NCBI GenBank assembly: GCA_030653545.1
Contig: JAURZE010000026.1
Span: forward strand, 332,051 to 396,050
Origin: Nitrospira sp.
Lineage (GTDB): Bacteria; Nitrospirota; Nitrospiria; Nitrospirales; Nitrospiraceae
DNA length: 64,000 nt
Direction of reading: 5' to 3'
Below are positions 1-9,808 of the stretch, one piece after another. Numbering within the stretch: the stretch's first letter is position 1; every line of letters starts with the position of its first letter. The position numbers and the translations under genes were made by a program. The notes under the pieces are model-generated. The model did not search any database and was not told the origin of the DNA. It worked only from the letters and a program-made list of their open reading frames with translations.

Positions 1-1299
1 GTCATAGGACGCGGTCAGACCTTCCCGACCTTCGATCCGTGCCAAGTCGATAATGAGCTGGTCTGGCCGCATGCGTTTCAACGCGGGCAGAAACTCGGCC
101 GACGCATATCCGACAACCACGACTTGGGCCGCGTCCACGAGATCTGTTGCCTGATCGACCAGCAATGAAGACAGATGGGGAATATGCTCTTCGATAAACC
201 GCTTATTCGCGCCGATTAAGCGGCTGGTCGCCACATTCTTATCATAGATTTTGACCTGAAACCCCTTGCCGAGCAGAGTCTCGATGACTTCAACCAAGGG
301 GCTTTCTCGAAGATCGTCGGTATCCGGCTTGAACGTCATCCCAAGAAATCCGACTTTCTTCTTCCCCAGGCCCACGATCCGCTGAATGACACCCTTAATG
401 TGAACCGCATTGCTCTGAAGAATGGCGTTCAAGACCGGCACCTCGACATCCGTCCGCTTCGCCTGATAGGAGAGCGCGCGAAGATCCTTGGGGAGACAGG
501 ACCCTCCAAATGCAAAACCAGGCTTCAGATACACTTTCGACAGATTCAACTTTGTATCTTGGCAGAAGATGTCCATGACCGCATGGCTATCGATACCGAG
601 TCGCTTGCAGATATTTCCGATCTCGTTCGCAAACGTCACTTTCAAAGCATGAAAGGCATTGTCGGAATACTTCACCATCTCTGCGGCTCGGATCGACGTC
701 CGAATGGTCGGCGCGGTGATACCGGCATAGATTTCTTCCACCACATCCCCCTCGCCGGCCTGCCGCTCGCCGATCACAATCTTCGGAGGATGGTAATAAT
801 CTTTCACCGAGGTTCCCTCCCGGAGAAACTCGGGGTTGTAACAGACAAACAGGCCGTTACCGACCGTCTTTCCCGAAAATTTCTCAAGAATGGGGATCGC
901 CACGTCCTCCGTCGTTCCCGGCAGAGTCGTGCTGCGAAAGACCACTGTATGCGGGGTCTTTTTATCGCGTAGGGCCAACCCGATATCCTCGCAGACCCGC
1001 TTCATATGCGTGAGATCCAGGCTGCCGTTGGCTTGACTCGGCGTCCCCACACAAATGAATGAGACATCGGTATTCTGAATCCCTTCAGCCGATGACACCG
1101 TGGCTTGTAACAAACCTTGCTTCTGAGCTTTGGCGATAAAGTCCGAGATGTCGGGTTCAACGATGGGAGCGGCCCCTGAATTGATCGAGGCCACCTTGTC
1201 GGCATTGACGTCGACGCCCCAGACCGTGTGCCCACTGGAGGCAAGACAGCCCGCCGAAACGGTTCCCACATACCCCAGGCCGAAGACACTGATTTTCAT
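1..1299 (-). CDS. algD: GDP-mannose 6-dehydrogenase (nucleotide-sugar dehydrogenase), 3' end cut by window
   Basis: The reverse strand reads MKISVFGLGYVGTVSAGC from an ATG at 1299, a Rossmann GxGYVG dinucleotide-binding start. The frame stays open to position 1, about 433 codons, close to the usual ~436 residues of AlgD, so only the tail is missing. A GSCLPKD motif carrying the catalytic cysteine is visible (around 480-525), followed by the C-terminal GTDDLRESPL region. Residues such as VSFICVGTPS and FANEIGNI resemble AlgD more than UDP-glucose dehydrogenase. The known reaction is two-step NAD-dependent oxidation of GDP-mannose to GDP-mannuronate in the cytoplasm. Its place beside a UXS-like decarboxylase and glycosyltransferases implies supply of an acidic sugar for the exopolysaccharide. 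UDP-glucose as substrate is not excluded. Confidence 0.85.
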   Translation of the reverse strand, partial: MKISVFGLGYVGTVSAGCLASSGHTVWGVDVNADKVASINSGAAPIVEPDISDFIAKAQKQGLLQATVSSAEGIQNTDVSFICVGTPSQANGSLDLTHMKRVCEDIGLALRDKKTPHTVVFRSTTLPGTTEDVAIPILEKFSGKTVGNGLFVCYNPEFLREGTSVKDYYHPPKIVIGERQAGEGDVVEEIYAGITAPTIRTSIRAAEMVKYSDNAFHALKVTFANEIGNICKRLGIDSHAVMDIFCQDTKLNLSKVYLKPGFAFGGSCLPKDLRALSYQAKRTDVEVPVLNAILQSNAVHIKGVIQRIVGLGKKKVGFLGMTFKPDTDDLRESPLVEVIETLLGKGFQVKIYDKNVATSRLIGANKRFIEEHIPHLSSLLVDQATDLVDAAQVVVVGYASAEFLPALKRMRPDQLIIDLARIEGREGLTASYD

Positions 1300-1361
1300 C
1301 GCCATCACCCTCTCCTCACGCTAAACATACTCGTTCGTTTCGCTCCGCCGACACGGGGCGA

Positions 1362-2366
1362 TCAGATGACCTGACGGAAGTATTCGATCGTCTTTCGCAG
1401 GCCGTCCTCCAACTCGACTTTCGGCTCCCATCCGAGAAATTCCTTGGCGCGCCGGATATCCGGCCGACGCACCTTTGGATCATCCACCGGCAAGGGCTTA
1501 TGCTCGATCGTGCTCTTGGAACCCGTGAGTTTGAGCACCAGATCTGCAATCTGCTTGACGGTCAACTCTCGTGGATTCCCGATGTTCACTGGATCATGCA
1601 TGGTCTCCTTCAAGGGCTGGTCTGACTTCGTCAGGAAGCTTGATCGGTCGGTCCGCTCAGCCACAGACTTGTCCGAATCGATCAACAGGAGTTCCGTAAT
1701 GCCCCGCACAAGATCATCGACATAGCAGAAGCTTCGCGTCTGGTTGCCATCGCCAAAAATGGTCAGCGCTTTGCCTTGAAGCGCTTGAACGACAAAGTTT
1801 GAGACGACCCGACCGTCGTGCGGACGCATCCGTGGGCCATAGGTATTGAAGATACGCACAATCCGAGTATCCACACCATGATAGCGATGGTAGGCCATCG
1901 TCATCGCTTCGGCAAAGCGCTTTGCTTCATCATACACACCGCGCGCCCCGATCGGATTCACATTCCCCCAGTAGGACTCCGGCTGTGGATTGAGCAAGGG
2001 GTCGCCATAGACTTCGGACGTACTGGCCAACAACAGCCGCGCCCCTTTCGCCTTGGCCAAGCCCAACACTTTATGGGTACCCAAAGCCCCGACTTTCAGC
2101 GTCGCAATGGGCATCTCAAGATAGTCTTGCGGGCTCGCCGGGGAAGCAAAATGCAGAATCGCATCCAGCTGCCCGTCGATGTGAATATAGTCACAGATGT
2201 TGTACTTAATAAAACTGAACTTGGGGTTCCCCATCAAGTGCGCAACATTTTCGACGCGTCCGGTAATCAGGTTGTCCATGGCCACAACCTCATGGCCTTT
2301 GCCGATCAGTAAATCGCTTAAGTGACTTCCGAGAAATCCCGCTCCGCCCGTGATCAGTATGCGCAT
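1362..2366 (-). CDS. NAD-dependent SDR epimerase/decarboxylase, UDP-glucuronate decarboxylase (UXS)-like
   Basis: 334 residues. The N-terminus [16 protein letters not shown] carries the GxxGxxG nucleotide-binding motif of extended SDRs, and the catalytic YxxxK is Y145-DEA-K149. The segment [19 protein letters not shown] and the ending resemble UDP-xylose synthases, which convert UDP-glucuronate to UDP-xylose. Residues about 231-255 form a charged insertion (contains AERTDRSS) between the LLLID and HDPVNIGNP blocks that is normally much shorter. It is followed downstream by the GDP-mannose dehydrogenase gene, so it probably belongs to the nucleotide-sugar supply of the polysaccharide. The exact substrate cannot be fixed by eye, and a 4,6-dehydratase or 4-epimerase is possible. 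Confidence 0.8.
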   Translation of the reverse strand: MRILITGGAGFLGSHLSDLLIGKGHEVVAMDNLITGRVENVAHLMGNPKFSFIKYNICDYIHIDGQLDAILHFASPASPQDYLEMPIATLKVGALGTHKVLGLAKAKGARLLLASTSEVYGDPLLNPQPESYWGNVNPIGARGVYDEAKRFAEAMTMAYHRYHGVDTRIVRIFNTYGPRMRPHDGRVVSNFVVQALQGKALTIFGDGNQTRSFCYVDDLVRGITELLLIDSDKSVAERTDRSSFLTKSDQPLKETMHDPVNIGNPRELTVKQIADLVLKLTGSKSTIEHKPLPVDDPKVRRPDIRRAKEFLGWEPKVELEDGLRKTIEYFRQVI

Positions 2367-2688
2367 GGATCTACACTCCTTCTTCTGGCAACGTCATCGT
2401 TCATTCTCGACATGTGTCAGCAACTGGTTCTATTGAAAAAAAACAATCGCACATGAGCCAATTTACACGCGTAGCAGAGGATGCACCATTCTATTCTGCA
2501 TTCTGAAAACTAACCGGATTCTTGCGAGTCTATGTACGGATCGCCTTCAATGACGCGCCCCCCGAAACAAAGCTGGCGCATTTTGAGGCCACCGTTTCCA
2601 GCCCGCTATTTACAGAAACAAAATGATCGGTGGCCCGGTTAGAATCGTCGGCTTAAGCATTCCGTCCGAATTCGTCCGTACAAGGCCC
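2367..2688. other. Intergenic region without a recognisable gene
   Basis: A 322-base AT-richer gap between the carbamoyltransferase stop and the UXS-like start. I found no ORF with protein-like composition. There is a run of eight T on the minus strand near 2436-2443, but without a convincing stem before it, so I do not call a terminator. The SDR gene may have its own promoter here, but no good -35/-10 pair was found. Confidence 0.5.
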
Positions 2689-4536
2689 CTAGTCGAGTTC
2701 AAACTCATTCTTCCAATCCGAATCTCCTTCAAGCGGCTTCTGATCTGTCTTGTACAATACACAGTTCTCCAGCACGAGGACATCCATCTCCGTCCGCATA
2801 AAACAGCGATAGGCATCTTCCGGAGTATGCACAATCGGCTCGCCTCGCACATTGAAAGAGGTATTCACCAGCACGGCATAGCCGGTCTGCGCTTCGAAAG
2901 CCTTCAGCAGATTATAGTAGCGAGGGTTAGTCTCTTCGTGGACCGTTTGAACTCTGGCCGAATAATCCAAATGGGTCACAGACGGAATATCCGACCGTTG
3001 AACGTTCAAGAGATCGATGCCCCATAAATCCTTTTGTGCGGTCGTCTTGGGACAACGCCTTTTTTCGATAACCGGGGCCACGATCAGCATGTAGGGGCTG
3101 TCGGAGTGCAAGTCGAAATAGTCCGAGACCCGCTCTCGCAGCACCGAAGGAGCGAAGGGTCTGAACGACTCGCGATACTTAATCTTGAGGTTCATCACCG
3201 ACTGCATCTTGGTACTGCGGGCATCCCCCAGAATACTTCGGCCGCCGAGGGATCGCGGACCGAATTCCATGCGGCCCTGCAACCACCCCACAACCTTTTC
3301 AGCCGCGAGATCCTTGGCGACCTGCCCGAACAAAGCCGAATCATCAAGGCGGACATACGGCGCCTCTTTTGATCGCAAAAACGCCTCGATCTCAGCGTTG
3401 GTGAAGGCGGGCCCCAGATACGTCCCCTTCATCTTATCGTGCTTGTTATCCGAGATGCGTGGCTTGCCCTCAAACTGATGCCACACCGATAAGGCCGCTC
3501 CGAGGGCGCCGCCCGCATCGCCGGCCGCGGGTTGAATCCAGAGTCCCTTATGCGGCCCCTCTCGCAAGACTCGGCCGTTTCCCACACAGTTGAGCGCAAC
3601 CCCCCCGGCAAGACACAAATTCTCCACACCCGTCTCGCGATGAAGCGTCCGGGCCAATCGGAGCATGACCTCTTCCGTTACTTCCTGGACAGATCGCGCC
3701 AAATCCATTTCACGCTGCCCCAACTTCGCCTCAGGCGTGCGCGGGGGACCGCCGAACACATGGTCAAACTTCCGGCTCGTCATCGTGAGCCCTGTACAGT
3801 AGTTGAAATACTCCATGTTGAGACGAAATGTTCCGTCCGGCTTCACATCGATCAAATGCTCATAGATAGCTTTGACGTACTTCGGCTCGCCATACGGCGC
3901 GAGCCCCATCACCTTGTACTCGCCCGAATTGACCTTGAAACCGGTGTAGTAGGTGAACGCGGAGTACAGCAGGCCCAAGGAATGCGGAAACGGGATCTCC
4001 CACAATGGCGTGAGAGTATTTCCCTGGCCTTGCCAGGCTGATGTCGTCGCCCATTCCCCCACGCCATCCATGCACAGCACCACGGCCGAGTCATAGGGAG
4101 ACGCAAAAAAGGCCGACGCAGCATGGGATTCGTGATGCTCTGAAAATAGCAGCTGGGGCAACTCGCTCTTGCTCATTCCCTCCCCATGCTTCAGAAATTC
4201 GTCCCGCAACAGCGTTTTCAGCAGCAACTTCTCCTTCATCCACACCGGCATCGCGGCCAGAAATGACTGGAGGCCAGACGGGGCGAACGCCAAATAGGTT
4301 TCCAAGAGGCGCTCGAACTTCACCAGCGGCTTATCGTAGAACACCAGCCGGTCGACATCCTTGAATCGAATCCCGCCCGCCTGCAGGCAATAGTCGATCG
4401 CCCGATGCGGAAACCCAGGGTCGTGCTTCTTTCTGGTAAATCGCTCTTCTTGTGCCGCGGCGACAATCTCGCCATCGCGCACCAGGCACGCCGCGCTGTC
4501 ATGATAATACGCTGAGATACCAATGATATTTGTCAT
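2689..4536 (-). CDS. Carbamoyltransferase, NodU/CmcH/TobZ family
   Basis: 615 residues, the normal size of the family. The N-terminus MTNIIGISAYYHDSAAC and the EHHESHAASAF block (H134, H135, H138) form the Kae1-like YrdC-partner fold that transfers a carbamoyl group from carbamoyl-adenylate. LCLAGGVALNC and the MEFGPRSLGGRSIL block of the C-terminal domain are also present. Family members use carbamoyl phosphate and ATP to carbamoylate a hydroxyl group on a sugar or an antibiotic. Here the likely acceptor is a sugar of the exopolysaccharide, either as nucleotide sugar or as lipid-linked intermediate, which is an inference from the surrounding glycosyltransferases. Nothing appears truncated. 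Confidence 0.9.
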   Translation of the reverse strand: MTNIIGISAYYHDSAACLVRDGEIVAAAQEERFTRKKHDPGFPHRAIDYCLQAGGIRFKDVDRLVFYDKPLVKFERLLETYLAFAPSGLQSFLAAMPVWMKEKLLLKTLLRDEFLKHGEGMSKSELPQLLFSEHHESHAASAFFASPYDSAVVLCMDGVGEWATTSAWQGQGNTLTPLWEIPFPHSLGLLYSAFTYYTGFKVNSGEYKVMGLAPYGEPKYVKAIYEHLIDVKPDGTFRLNMEYFNYCTGLTMTSRKFDHVFGGPPRTPEAKLGQREMDLARSVQEVTEEVMLRLARTLHRETGVENLCLAGGVALNCVGNGRVLREGPHKGLWIQPAAGDAGGALGAALSVWHQFEGKPRISDNKHDKMKGTYLGPAFTNAEIEAFLRSKEAPYVRLDDSALFGQVAKDLAAEKVVGWLQGRMEFGPRSLGGRSILGDARSTKMQSVMNLKIKYRESFRPFAPSVLRERVSDYFDLHSDSPYMLIVAPVIEKRRCPKTTAQKDLWGIDLLNVQRSDIPSVTHLDYSARVQTVHEETNPRYYNLLKAFEAQTGYAVLVNTSFNVRGEPIVHTPEDAYRCFMRTEMDVLVLENCVLYKTDQKPLEGDSDWKNEFELD

Positions 4537-4601
4537 AGGCTATTTCCAGGTGAACATCCTCGAGCCGATAGGTTCCTCTATGCTACGGTGGGCCGGCTGG
4601 T

Positions 4602-5744
4602 TTATCCAAGCAGATTCACGAATATCGCTTCGTACCGCCCAGAGGCCACTTCCCATTGGAAATGCTGTCTCACGGTTTCATAACCTGAGTGAGCCAGCCG
4701 TTCCGCCAGAACAGGATCGGCCCAGACCTTGCTGATTGCATCACACAGAGCTTGGGGGTTCTCGGGTTCTACCAAAATCCCGTTATGACCGTCTTCAATA
4801 ATTTCCGGAATCCCGCCGACGGCCGACGCCACGACCGGCTTCTTGCTGGAAAACGCCTCCAATATGGCAATCCCAAACGGTTCAGCGCGGGAGGGCAAGA
4901 CCAGCAGCGTACATTGGCGCAACAACCTCTTAACGCCGATCCGGTCTTGCGAGCCCAGGAATTTCACCTTCTGCGTCAGACCCAGCTGCGACACGAGATC
5001 CTCAAGCTGTCCTCGAAGAGGACCGTCTCCAGCCAGCCACAATTCCATCTCAGGGTGCGTCTGCCCGAGGAGCCGGAAGGCCTTGATCAGCACATCGACC
5101 GCCTTCCGTGGCTGAAGCAGAGCAATGCACAAAACAAATCGCCCGCCGGGCAACGCGGCCCGCTCTTCCTCGTCAAACTCCGCAAGGTCGACCGCATTAT
5201 GAATGGCCGACGACGTGGCACGGAGTCCGGGAAACCTTGTCAACGCGGCATCCAGCGTGCTCTTGGAGGGAGCGACAAGCCAATCGGCGGAGTTGATCAG
5301 GACTTCAAGCGCCTTTGGATACCGCGTTTCCGGCACTCCCTTTGGAAACAGATCGCCGCCATGCACCGAGATCACCAGCTTGAACCGGCAAAAGGGGCGA
5401 AGCAATGAGAAGTAGACCCCGGATCCAATGGGGTAGTGAATGTTTACGATATCGATATTGTGTCGAACCAGTACGGTGTGGAGTTGACGAAGGGTATGGA
5501 AGAGATAAAAGGCAAAGCCCAAAACAGATTTGACTGGGGATTCCGGGACGAAGGGATTCCGAAGATTGAGTTCGTATCCCGGAAAGTTCCACTTCGTAAT
5601 GGTCGCCTTCAGCGAATGTGCTTCCCCGGGATGAAGGAACCAGACATGGTGCCCGGCCTTCTGCAGCTGGCGAGCCACATTCCCCACGACCGAGGCCACG
5701 CCGCCGACCTCTTGATCCCATGGCACAACCAGCAGCACATTCAT
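4602..5744 (-). CDS. Glycosyltransferase family 4 (GT-B fold)
   Basis: 380 residues. The N-terminal domain opens with MNVLLVVPWDQEVGGVA, the glycine-rich acceptor-side loop of GT4 enzymes. The C-terminal domain contains the nucleotide-sugar site, read as EPFGIAILEAFSSKKPVVAS followed by GGIPEII, with the E-x7-E arrangement of retaining GT4 transferases. It lacks a signal peptide or membrane span, so it should act at the cytoplasmic face of the membrane. The start ATG overlaps the stop of a small upstream ORF (ATGA), which suggests translational coupling. Donor and linkage cannot be predicted. Confidence 0.88.
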   Translation of the reverse strand: MNVLLVVPWDQEVGGVASVVGNVARQLQKAGHHVWFLHPGEAHSLKATITKWNFPGYELNLRNPFVPESPVKSVLGFAFYLFHTLRQLHTVLVRHNIDIVNIHYPIGSGVYFSLLRPFCRFKLVISVHGGDLFPKGVPETRYPKALEVLINSADWLVAPSKSTLDAALTRFPGLRATSSAIHNAVDLAEFDEEERAALPGGRFVLCIALLQPRKAVDVLIKAFRLLGQTHPEMELWLAGDGPLRGQLEDLVSQLGLTQKVKFLGSQDRIGVKRLLRQCTLLVLPSRAEPFGIAILEAFSSKKPVVASAVGGIPEIIEDGHNGILVEPENPQALCDAISKVWADPVLAERLAHSGYETVRQHFQWEVASGRYEAIFVNLLG

Positions 5745-5989
5745 CGGCGCTCTCCGCGCTGGAGCAGAAAAGGCAGCGGCACTCTCACAATCATCATTTT
5801 ATCCCAGCTCTGCTTCATCACGCTCAAACTATATTTCTCATCTCGGCTGTTATAAACAAATAGCCGAACTACCGAATGTTCATACCCTCTCCACCCTCCA
5901 CATAGATAAATGGGCCTGAGCAGATCGACCAGCTCGAAACTGACCAACCAACCCACATTGGATAGATCAGTGGAGCCTTGTTGGAACAC
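5741..5989 (-). CDS. Small ORF of unknown function, possible remnant
   Basis: An 82-codon frame starting with GTG at 5989, overlapping the end of the upstream glycosyltransferase by 23 bases. Its stop overlaps the next glycosyltransferase start as ATGA. The overlap pattern argues for a translated frame, and the C-terminal part (contains SWDKMMIVRVPLPFLL) looks protein-like. I recognise no family. It could be the 3' remnant of a larger gene, such as a methyltransferase, whose 5' part was lost, or a non-coding frame filling a 222-base gap. No strong ribosome-binding site was seen before the GTG. Confidence 0.3.
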   Translation of the reverse strand: MFQQGSTDLSNVGWLVSFELVDLLRPIYLCGGWRGYEHSVVRLFVYNSRDEKYSLSVMKQSWDKMMIVRVPLPFLLQRGERR

Positions 5990-7304
5990 CCGAGGTCATC
6001 ACTCTCTCAACTTCTCGCAGATAGCAATCGACAGTTCTCTCCCACACCCATTCCCGTCTTACGTGCTCGACGGCCTGCCGGCTCATGCGGTCCTGCAATT
6101 CAGGATCCCGCAATAGCCGTGCAATCGCTCTGCCTGCGTCGTCAGCATTTCGATCGACAAGGATTCCTGTCATACCATCGATCACGGATTCCCGTATACC
6201 TGCTTCCCTCACCCCGATGACAGGAGCCCCACACGCCATGGCCTCCAACGCCACAAGACCGAACGGTTCCATGCGCGGCAAGAATACAAGCGCCGTGACC
6301 TCGTTGTACAACTGCACCAATTCATGTTCGGGCGGCTTTCTCCGAATCTGCAAATTCACCTCCAAGCCTTTGGCCATCTGCTCAAGGCGGTGTGCATAGC
6401 CTGGATCTTCTTGCCGCTCAATCGTTTCAGGAGTGGCAATAATGACGCAAGGACGCTCCGACTCGGCAATGGTAGCCACCGATTCAATCACTAAGTGATG
6501 CTGCTTTTTCTCCACGATGCGGCCCGCACTCAAGACGGCCCGCTTCCGTGGCAAATTTAATGATCTAAACGTATCGACATCTACGCCATATCTACAGACT
6601 GACGAATCCATCTGATTCCGCTGGTACAACGCTTCCCTTGAATAGCATGAATTCGTAAGTATTTTACCTGCTGCATGAAGTCCAGCCATATCATGCTTGC
6701 GTCGAAGCTCGGCCACTTTGGCAATGGCACGGTTACATAACTCCAAGTATTTGCGCTTCAGCCAAAGCGTCCCTTGAGGACAGTCGAACAATCCTTGCCC
6801 TTGAAATCTGGCATCTGTTGCCTCATGGCTGTAAACAATTGACGGAAGCGACAGATGTTCGGTCAATTGAACCGTGTAACTTGGAAAGCAGTGATCGAGA
6901 TGCACAAAATCATAGCCCCGTGTCTGCAAGACGCTCCCCAGGTCCTGGTACTGCCGGGCTAATGCGTTCATCTGCTGCCCTTCCTGCAGAAGACCCATCC
7001 ACACCGCCAGGAGATAGGGGCGATACCGATTCACCAAAGGGGGAATACTCACGCGATAACTGTTCCGTACAAACGGCGTCAACGGCCAGTGATTGAGATT
7101 CGGCTCTCCGATGCGCAGAATATATTCATCAATCACATGACCGCGTTTGGCTAGGTCGCGCACCATCTCAAATGCCGCCCGCTTAGACCCTCCTGAATCG
7201 GCAGTGTGGCACCAGGCTATGGTCCATCGGCGATCTGATACCCCGCCTTGCCCTTCCCGTTCTCCAAGGGCAGTCGAAGGGGAATTGGTATCGTGTGAAC
7301 TCAT
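5967..7304 (-). CDS. Glycosyltransferase family 4 (GT-B fold)
   Basis: 445 residues from the ATG at 7304. This start is chosen because AGGAG lies just before it, while an in-frame GTG at 7352, directly after the upstream stop, has no such signal. N-terminal IAWCHTADSGGSKRAAFE is the GT4 glycine loop. The C-terminal domain has VLSAGRIVEKKQHHL and EPFGLVALEAMACGAPVIG followed by GIRESV, the donor-binding E-x7-E region. It is a cytoplasmic, probably membrane-associated enzyme adding a sugar to the lipid-linked repeat. It lies between two other GT4 genes in the same direction with almost no gaps, so it is an operon member. Sugar specificity is unknown. Confidence 0.87.
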   Translation of the reverse strand: MSSHDTNSPSTALGEREGQGGVSDRRWTIAWCHTADSGGSKRAAFEMVRDLAKRGHVIDEYILRIGEPNLNHWPLTPFVRNSYRVSIPPLVNRYRPYLLAVWMGLLQEGQQMNALARQYQDLGSVLQTRGYDFVHLDHCFPSYTVQLTEHLSLPSIVYSHEATDARFQGQGLFDCPQGTLWLKRKYLELCNRAIAKVAELRRKHDMAGLHAAGKILTNSCYSREALYQRNQMDSSVCRYGVDVDTFRSLNLPRKRAVLSAGRIVEKKQHHLVIESVATIAESERPCVIIATPETIERQEDPGYAHRLEQMAKGLEVNLQIRRKPPEHELVQLYNEVTALVFLPRMEPFGLVALEAMACGAPVIGVREAGIRESVIDGMTGILVDRNADDAGRAIARLLRDPELQDRMSRQAVEHVRREWVWERTVDCYLREVERVMTSGVPTRLH

Positions 7305-7352
7305 AAACTCCTCATAGGCCACGGCTGGAGAAGAAATTCTCCGAAGTATCAC

Positions 7353-8504
7353 TCACGCAACAATAACCGATTGCAGTCGCTGCATGGCCTGCTCGATCTC
7401 AAAATGCTCGTGAATGCGTCGTCTTGCCGCTAGCCCCATTTTTTCGCGAGTTCCCGCATTTCCCAACAACTGCCGAATGCCTCTTGCCAATCCTTCAGCA
7501 TCGCCTCGTCTAATAAGTAACCCCGTCTCATTCTGAACCACAACCTCGCCTGTCCCTCCCACATCTGTCACAATCGCCGGAAGTCCGCACGCCATCGCCT
7601 CTAACAGCGCCAGGGGAAGCCCTTCCTTATCCGACGACAGCACAAAGAGATCCGCCTGCCGCAAGTGAGGCCGCACATCTTCCACATATCCCACAAACCT
7701 GACCAGCTCTGAGAGTCCCAATTGACTCGCGCGGGCTCGAAGTTCTGCCTCTAGGGGTCCCGCTCCGAGAATACGACAGCGCCATGGAACAGACTCCGTA
7801 CGCAACATTGCCAGCGCCTCAAGAAGCACATCGATACGCTTTGCGGAGGATAGTCTCGCCGCGCAAACGATCATCACCGGTGACACCGTCGGAGTACCCG
7901 ATGTGGGCAGGCCTAGGGATGGCTCTTTGGGTTGATACCTCCGGCAGTCGATCCCATTGCAAACCGTGATAGTGCGCGACGCTGGATACCCATACTCATC
8001 GACCAGCCTACGACGAACGGCTTCGCTCACACAAATCGTCCCATCAGCCATCGCGCCCTGCCATCGCTTGGTGGCCATATGCCTGGTTCTCCAGCCAAAG
8101 AGCCTTCGAAAGCCCCTGGCCAATCCCTGGCCTTCCACTTCGCCAGGAGCGGGATCCGCGATCAGATGTTCAATCACAACCAACCGCCTGCTCCCTGCCA
8201 GGCGCGCAGCCACATATGCCGAAAATGGATACTGGTCAAAAATCCCCTTTACAAATACGATGACCGACGGCCGAGAGCGGACAAACAGCCACCAATATTT
8301 TATGAAGCGCCAGCCGGTGATCGCAGGAGGGCTAGAAACCTGGACATTGCGTCGACCTCGCAAGGGTTCGCTGAAGAAGTCCCTGCCTAAACAGAGAATT
8401 CGAACGTCCAGACGCTCATCCATGCGGCCGACCAGATCGATAAGATGTTTTTCGGCCCCTCCGAATTCCGGCGTGTGCGTGACAAACACAATGCGATCGC
8501 TCAT
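7353..8504 (-). CDS. Glycosyltransferase family 4 (GT-B fold)
   Basis: 383 residues beginning MSDRIVFVTHTPEFGGAEKHL, the acceptor-side GGAE loop typical of WbnK/RfaG-like GT4 proteins. IVCAARLSSAKRIDVLLEAL and EGLPLALLEAMACGLPAIV with GGTGEVV mark the C-terminal donor site. The start overlaps the stop of the preceding glycosyltransferase by four bases (ATGA), indicating translational coupling. It should transfer a sugar during assembly of the exopolysaccharide at the inner membrane. Donor and acceptor cannot be told from sequence alone. Confidence 0.9.
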   Translation of the reverse strand: MSDRIVFVTHTPEFGGAEKHLIDLVGRMDERLDVRILCLGRDFFSEPLRGRRNVQVSSPPAITGWRFIKYWWLFVRSRPSVIVFVKGIFDQYPFSAYVAARLAGSRRLVVIEHLIADPAPGEVEGQGLARGFRRLFGWRTRHMATKRWQGAMADGTICVSEAVRRRLVDEYGYPASRTITVCNGIDCRRYQPKEPSLGLPTSGTPTVSPVMIVCAARLSSAKRIDVLLEALAMLRTESVPWRCRILGAGPLEAELRARASQLGLSELVRFVGYVEDVRPHLRQADLFVLSSDKEGLPLALLEAMACGLPAIVTDVGGTGEVVVQNETGLLIRRGDAEGLARGIRQLLGNAGTREKMGLAARRRIHEHFEIEQAMQRLQSVIVA

Positions 8505-9808
8505 ACCGCCTGATGCTCCCCCACACGCTTATCCTCCCTTGCCCCCACGGCTGACCGCCCTTGCAAAAGAGCCATTGTCCGATCGGTCGCGGCGTCCCAG
8601 GAGAACCAGTTCGATGCCAATTGCCTGGCCCCCTCCCCAAGCTGTCGCCTGAGACCGGGGTCATCGATCACCCGAAGCATGGCGGCAGCCATCTCATCGG
8701 GGGACTTGGGCGCACACCACAGAACATTTACCTCTTCCACAAACGGACTCTCCACCATCTCAGCTTTAGTGGCAACAACTGGCAATCCATGCGCCGCTGC
8801 CGCGGCAAATGAGCTATTGTTTAAATACAACCCCAGGTCGTGGGAGAACACGCACATGTCTGATGCATAAAGGAACCGTGAAGCTTCATCGCTCTCTGTT
8901 TCGAACTCTCCCGTCCACACCACCTTATCCCCAAAGCCAAGACGGTCAGGCATGGCCCGCATTTCCTCAGCAAACCGCGGCCGATCAGGATACTCGTGAG
9001 CAACCACCCCTCCCACAAGAAGCAGCCGAGCCTGAGGGCACACCCGACTCACCACACGGAACGCCTTCAGCAGCGTTTCGATGCCCTTGGGAGGATAGAT
9101 CAGGCCGAAATACACCAGGACAAGCTGATCGGCAGAAAACCCCAATTGGGCCCTCGTAGCACTCCGGGTTCCCTGGTCGGTGCAGGTCGTCATTTTCAAA
9201 AGCGGCGGAGGCGGAACGAGCGTGCACTTCGCCGCCACAGATGGATCGCTCTCGCTCAACATGTGTTGATGACGCTGGCTCATGACGATGACCGCATCAC
9301 TATCCCGCAACAGCGTCCCATACGCGTAATCCACGCCCTGAGTTCCGACCCCCCATTGCACAGCCTTCCGCAAGGCCCGAGATAGAAGGGCTTGGCCTCC
9401 GGCCTTGCTTCCCATGGGATAGGCAAACATGGTCACCACACGAGTATTCCGGGAAACCATTTTGCATAGGGACGGGAAAAACGTAATCATAGGGTGATCG
9501 TTATAGATCCAACCGATATAATAAAGCAGCACAGCGTGGGGCTTGGATTTCCACACTCGCCACAAGAGCAGCGGGAGGTCCCGCCACGACCAGTCCCGAA
9601 TCTCACTGCGTACCCGCTCCTGATCCGCCAACTTTGATCCGGCGGTGGTTACAACCTCTACCTGCACTCCGCGATCCACTAATTGGGCAGCGATGCGATA
9701 ACAATGATCCGCCTCACCGGCTTTCATCGGAGGATAGGCGCCAGAAATAACCACTACCCTAAACGGCTGCTGAGATTGTTCAATTCCCAACGCGACACTC
9801 CTACTCAC
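8501..9808 (-). CDS. Glycosyltransferase family 4 (GT-B fold)
   Basis: 435 residues. The N-terminal region contains VVISGAYPPMKAGEADHCYRIA, the acceptor-side glycine loop. The donor domain contains VYFGLIYPPKGIETLLKAF, and further on HGLPVVATKAEMVESP, which deviates from the usual EAMACG-P motif: the glutamates of the classical E-x7-E are partly replaced. It is therefore a divergent member, probably still active. It is the first of three contiguous glycosyltransferase genes. Upstream lies a 250-base gap with a truncated GT2 gene, so the local gene order may have been rearranged here. Confidence 0.85.
   Translation of the reverse strand: MSRSVALGIEQSQQPFRVVVISGAYPPMKAGEADHCYRIAAQLVDRGVQVEVVTTAGSKLADQERVRSEIRDWSWRDLPLLLWRVWKSKPHAVLLYYIGWIYNDHPMITFFPSLCKMVSRNTRVVTMFAYPMGSKAGGQALLSRALRKAVQWGVGTQGVDYAYGTLLRDSDAVIVMSQRHQHMLSESDPSVAAKCTLVPPPPLLKMTTCTDQGTRSATRAQLGFSADQLVLVYFGLIYPPKGIETLLKAFRVVSRVCPQARLLLVGGVVAHEYPDRPRFAEEMRAMPDRLGFGDKVVWTGEFETESDEASRFLYASDMCVFSHDLGLYLNNSSFAAAAAHGLPVVATKAEMVESPFVEEVNVLWCAPKSPDEMAAAMLRVIDDPGLRRQLGEGARQLASNWFSWDAATDRTMALLQGRSAVGAREDKRVGEHQAV

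Noticed and set aside
2367..2688. Possible terminator from a run of T on the minus strand
   Set aside because: No stable stem directly upstream of the T run.
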